From NCBI GenBank assembly GCA_963840545.1, contig CAWIZE010000011.1:135855-199854 (forward strand): 64,000 nt of DNA, given 5' to 3'. Shown one piece after another: positions 62,008 to 64,000 of the stretch. A model generated the notes under the pieces. The model worked only from the letters and a program-made list of their open reading frames with translations. It searched no databases and was not told where the DNA came from. The position numbers and the translations under genes were made by a program. Numbering within the stretch: position 1 is the stretch's first letter; the number at the start of each line of letters is the position of its first letter. The stretch is from JAKAWQ01 sp963840545. Its GTDB lineage: Bacteria; Pseudomonadota; Alphaproteobacteria; Acetobacterales; Acetobacteraceae.

Positions 62008-63403
62008 GAGCTATGGCCGAAACTGGGTGATGGCGGTTTGAGAAAGGCGGCGCATCGAGGCGGGTGGAAGCCTGCCTGGACCTCCTGGAGGAGCGATACG
62101 CCCATGACGAGCGATAGCAGCATTATCCCTCTTCGTCAGCCTGAGGAGAGGGACGACCCGCTGACAGCGGTTCTGAGGAGCGGGGCCCGCCGGCTGTTGG
62201 CGCAGGCCATCGAAGCGGAAGCCAACTCATTCCTTGCCATGATGAAAGGCCTCCGGCTGCCGGAGGGGCACGACCGCCTGGTTCGCCACGGCCAGGGCCC
62301 GGAACGCCAGGTGCAGAGCGGGATTGGCCCGGTCGAAGTGCGGCGGGTCAAGCTGCGCGACCGCGGCGCTGACGCGAACGGCGGACGTATTCGCTTCACC
62401 TCGGCCATTCTGCCGCGCTGGGCCAGGCGCACGCCGAGCCTGGATGCGCTGCTGCCGATCCTCTACCTGCGCGGGGTCTCGATGGGCGACATCCAGGAGG
62501 CGCTTGCAGCATTGCTGGGCCGCGATGCCCCGAACCTGTCCCCGTCGGTGATTGCGCGGCTACGCGGGGAGCGGGAGGCCGACTACGCACGCTGGCAGCG
62601 GCGCGACCTTGCAGCCCGACGATACGTCTACATCTGGGCCGACGGCGTCTATCTCGAGGCGCGCATGGAGCCGCAGGCCGAGTGCATGCTGGTGCTGATC
62701 GGGGCAACGCCCGAGGGCAAGAAGGAGCTGGTCGGCTTCCAGGTGGGCATCCGGGAAAGTTGGCAGAGCTGGCGCGAACTGCTGATAGATCTCAAGGGAC
62801 GAGGTCTGGCCATCGCGCCGGAGCTGGCGACCGGCGATGGGGCACTCGGCTTCTGGAAGGCGTTGGACGAGGTGTCGCCGACCACCCGGCATCAGCGCTG
62901 CACGGTCCACAAGACCGCCAATGTGCTCGACAAGTTGCCCAAGTCTGTCCAGCCGGCGGCCAAATCCGACCTGCGCGAGATCTGGACGGCGCCAGACCGT
63001 GCCATGGCCGAGACGGCGATCGCGACGTTCGCCGAGAAATATGCAGCCGAATCCGACAAGGCAGTCACCTGCCTGGTGAAGGATCGTGATGCACTGCTGA
63101 CCTTCTACGAGTTTCCCGCCGAGCACTGGGATCACCTGCGCACGTCGAACCGGATCGAGAGTGTGTTCGCTACCGTCAGGCACCGTACCATCCGTACCAA
63201 AGGCGCGCTGTCGCAGGACACCGCTCGGCTGATGGTGTTCAAGCTGGTCACCGCCGCCGCGAGAACCTGGCGTCGCCTCAAGGGCGAAAACCAGTTGCCG
63301 AAGGTCTTCCAGGGCGTCACATTCACCAACGGCATCGAGGTCACCAACGCGCCCGCACAGAACGCCGCCTGATCACGGCATCACCCAATTTGCGGCATAG
63401 CTC
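62008..63403. mobile_element. IS256-family insertion sequence, complete
   Basis: The left end (from 62008) and the reverse complement of the right end (to 63403) share GAGCTATG and TGGGTGATG in matching positions, giving imperfect inverted repeats of about 26 bp around an intact transposase gene. No 8-9-bp target duplication is visible in the flanks, so the insertion may be old or rearranged. It lies between the hldE terminator hairpins and tRNA-Lys. Confidence 0.82.
62104..63372 (+). CDS. IS256-family transposase
   Basis: The 422-aa protein has the Mutator-like DDE set: VYIWADGVYLEARMEPQAEC (first Asp), LATGDGALGFWKALDEV (second Asp), HQRCTVHKTANVLDKLPKS and TSNRIESVFATVRHRTIRTK (Glu). The ATG at 62104 (MTSDSSIIPLRQPEE) is chosen; the frame is open upstream. 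It is intact and may be active. Confidence 0.94.
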   Translation: MTSDSSIIPLRQPEERDDPLTAVLRSGARRLLAQAIEAEANSFLAMMKGLRLPEGHDRLVRHGQGPERQVQSGIGPVEVRRVKLRDRGADANGGRIRFTSAILPRWARRTPSLDALLPILYLRGVSMGDIQEALAALLGRDAPNLSPSVIARLRGEREADYARWQRRDLAARRYVYIWADGVYLEARMEPQAECMLVLIGATPEGKKELVGFQVGIRESWQSWRELLIDLKGRGLAIAPELATGDGALGFWKALDEVSPTTRHQRCTVHKTANVLDKLPKSVQPAAKSDLREIWTAPDRAMAETAIATFAEKYAAESDKAVTCLVKDRDALLTFYEFPAEHWDHLRTSNRIESVFATVRHRTIRTKGALSQDTARLMVFKLVTAAARTWRRLKGENQLPKVFQGVTFTNGIEVTNAPAQNAA

Positions 63404-63516
63404 GCCAGCCCTGGCGACGGGGCTTGCCCTTCTTCCTGCCTTGGACCCTTGGCCAGCGGTCCCGGTGCGGACTTCCAGGGAATTTCCGGGCGCCGCTTCT
63501 TAAGTGTTTGATTTTG

Positions 63517-63592
<76 letters not shown>

Positions 63593-63644
63593 CCACCCGG
63601 CGGGCTCATAGCAAGCGGGGTCCGCCCTGTGAAGGTAGCGCGCC

Positions 63645-64000
63645 TCAGGCGCGGCGGCCGGCGATCGTGGAGGCGGTGCGGTGGTAGCCGCGGCGAAAAT
63701 AGATCAGCGCCTCGTCGTGCGGCGAGCCGAGCGCGAGCGCGGCGACGGCGCAGAAAAAGACGCCGTGGGTGCCGACATCGGTCACCTGCGAGACCACGCA
63801 GTCGAAGCTCACGACGGCGCCCTCGAGCACCGGGGCGCCGGTCTCGAGCGCATGCCACGCTCCGTCGGTGAAGCGCTCGGCCACCTTGAGGCCGGTCGTG
63901 CCGGCGAAGAGCGGCGAGAGCGCCTCCTGCGCGGCGGCCAGCGTGTTGACGCAGACCACGCCGTTCGCCGCGACGAGCCGGTGCATCTCGCTGCCGCGGT
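63645..64000 (-). CDS. flavin reductase family protein, 5' end beyond the window
   Basis: The visible part reads RGSEMHRLVAANGVVCVNTL, then SPLFAGTTGLKVAERF and VSFDCVVSQVTDVGTHGVFF to a normal C-terminus (TASTIAGRRA). This matches flavin reductases and flavoprotein oxygenase partners of the split-barrel FMN type. The frame is open to the window edge, so an internal ATG (63986) is not the real start. It follows tRNA-Lys with no visible gene between. Confidence 0.88.
   Translation of the reverse strand, partial: RGSEMHRLVAANGVVCVNTLAAAQEALSPLFAGTTGLKVAERFTDGAWHALETGAPVLEGAVVSFDCVVSQVTDVGTHGVFFCAVAALALGSPHDEALIYFRRGYHRTASTIAGRRA

Overview
The window is GC-rich chromosomal DNA with strong G/C codon endings, dense head-to-tail genes and many ATGA stop/start overlaps. 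It looks like a Gram-negative alphaproteobacterium, most likely an Acetobacteraceae/Rhodospirillales member; this is inferred from gene content and protein style, since no 16S rRNA is present. Supporting content includes lipid A and heptose genes (lpxB, hldD, hldE), phosphatidylethanolamine genes (psd-pssA), polyhydroxyalkanoate genes (PhaZ-like depolymerase, phasin, 3-hydroxybutyryl-CoA dehydrogenase), an MctP/DUF3311 monocarboxylate transporter pair and the order prs...rplY-pth-ychF.

Layout. 1-521: 3' part of an IS3-family element, then about 500 bp without genes. 1-3.6 kb: a two-domain gamma-glutamylcyclotransferase-like protein, a LysE exporter and an AbiEii-like nucleotidyltransferase broken by a stop codon, with its small partner. 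3.6-7.5 kb: a frameshifted APC permease and a threonine-synthase-like enzyme, divergent from a LysR regulator. 7.5-10 kb: asparagine synthetase and a metallophosphatase. 10-14.9 kb: an unusual operon of two degenerate GGDEF/EAL-like paralogues, an ABC-2 exporter and a histidine phosphatase. 14.9-21 kb: hsp20 (candidate RNA thermometer), rpmE, a 102-bp tandem repeat, an old-yellow-enzyme, an SDR, pyridoxal kinase, and a frameshifted dialkylglycine-decarboxylase-like gene with a GntR regulator lacking a clear start. 21-24.7 kb: marR-DUF1398 and an IS1634-family element. 24.7-32.7 kb: PHA depolymerase, an SHMT-like enzyme, ndk, an alcohol dehydrogenase, holC, bioY, hbd and etfAB (etfB frameshifted). 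32.8-46 kb: housekeeping genes (pip, lgt, hldD, ubiK-like, proC, phasin, midA, pgeF, prs, gst, rplY, pth, ychF). 46-57 kb: the transporter pair, cytochrome b561, a LysM protein, psd-pssA-lpxB, an MFS/enoyl-CoA hydratase/CoA-transferase operon and a cis-prenyltransferase. 57-64 kb: an ATP-grasp ligase with a KamA-type radical SAM aminomutase, DUF1489, hldE, an IS256-family element, tRNA-Lys and the start-less end of a flavin reductase.

The two most interesting functional units are the degenerate GGDEF/EAL + ABC-2 exporter + phosphatase operon (10.0-14.9 kb) and the KamA aminomutase + ATP-grasp ligase pair (57-59.4 kb). Two genome-scale signals stand out. Four otherwise intact genes carry single-base frameshifts and one carries a nonsense codon; this suggests sequence errors or recent decay. 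A family of short GC-rich hairpins (core AGGGGC-N3-GCCCCT) sits directly after several stop codons. All gene functions were read from protein motifs recognised by eye; no database search was run.
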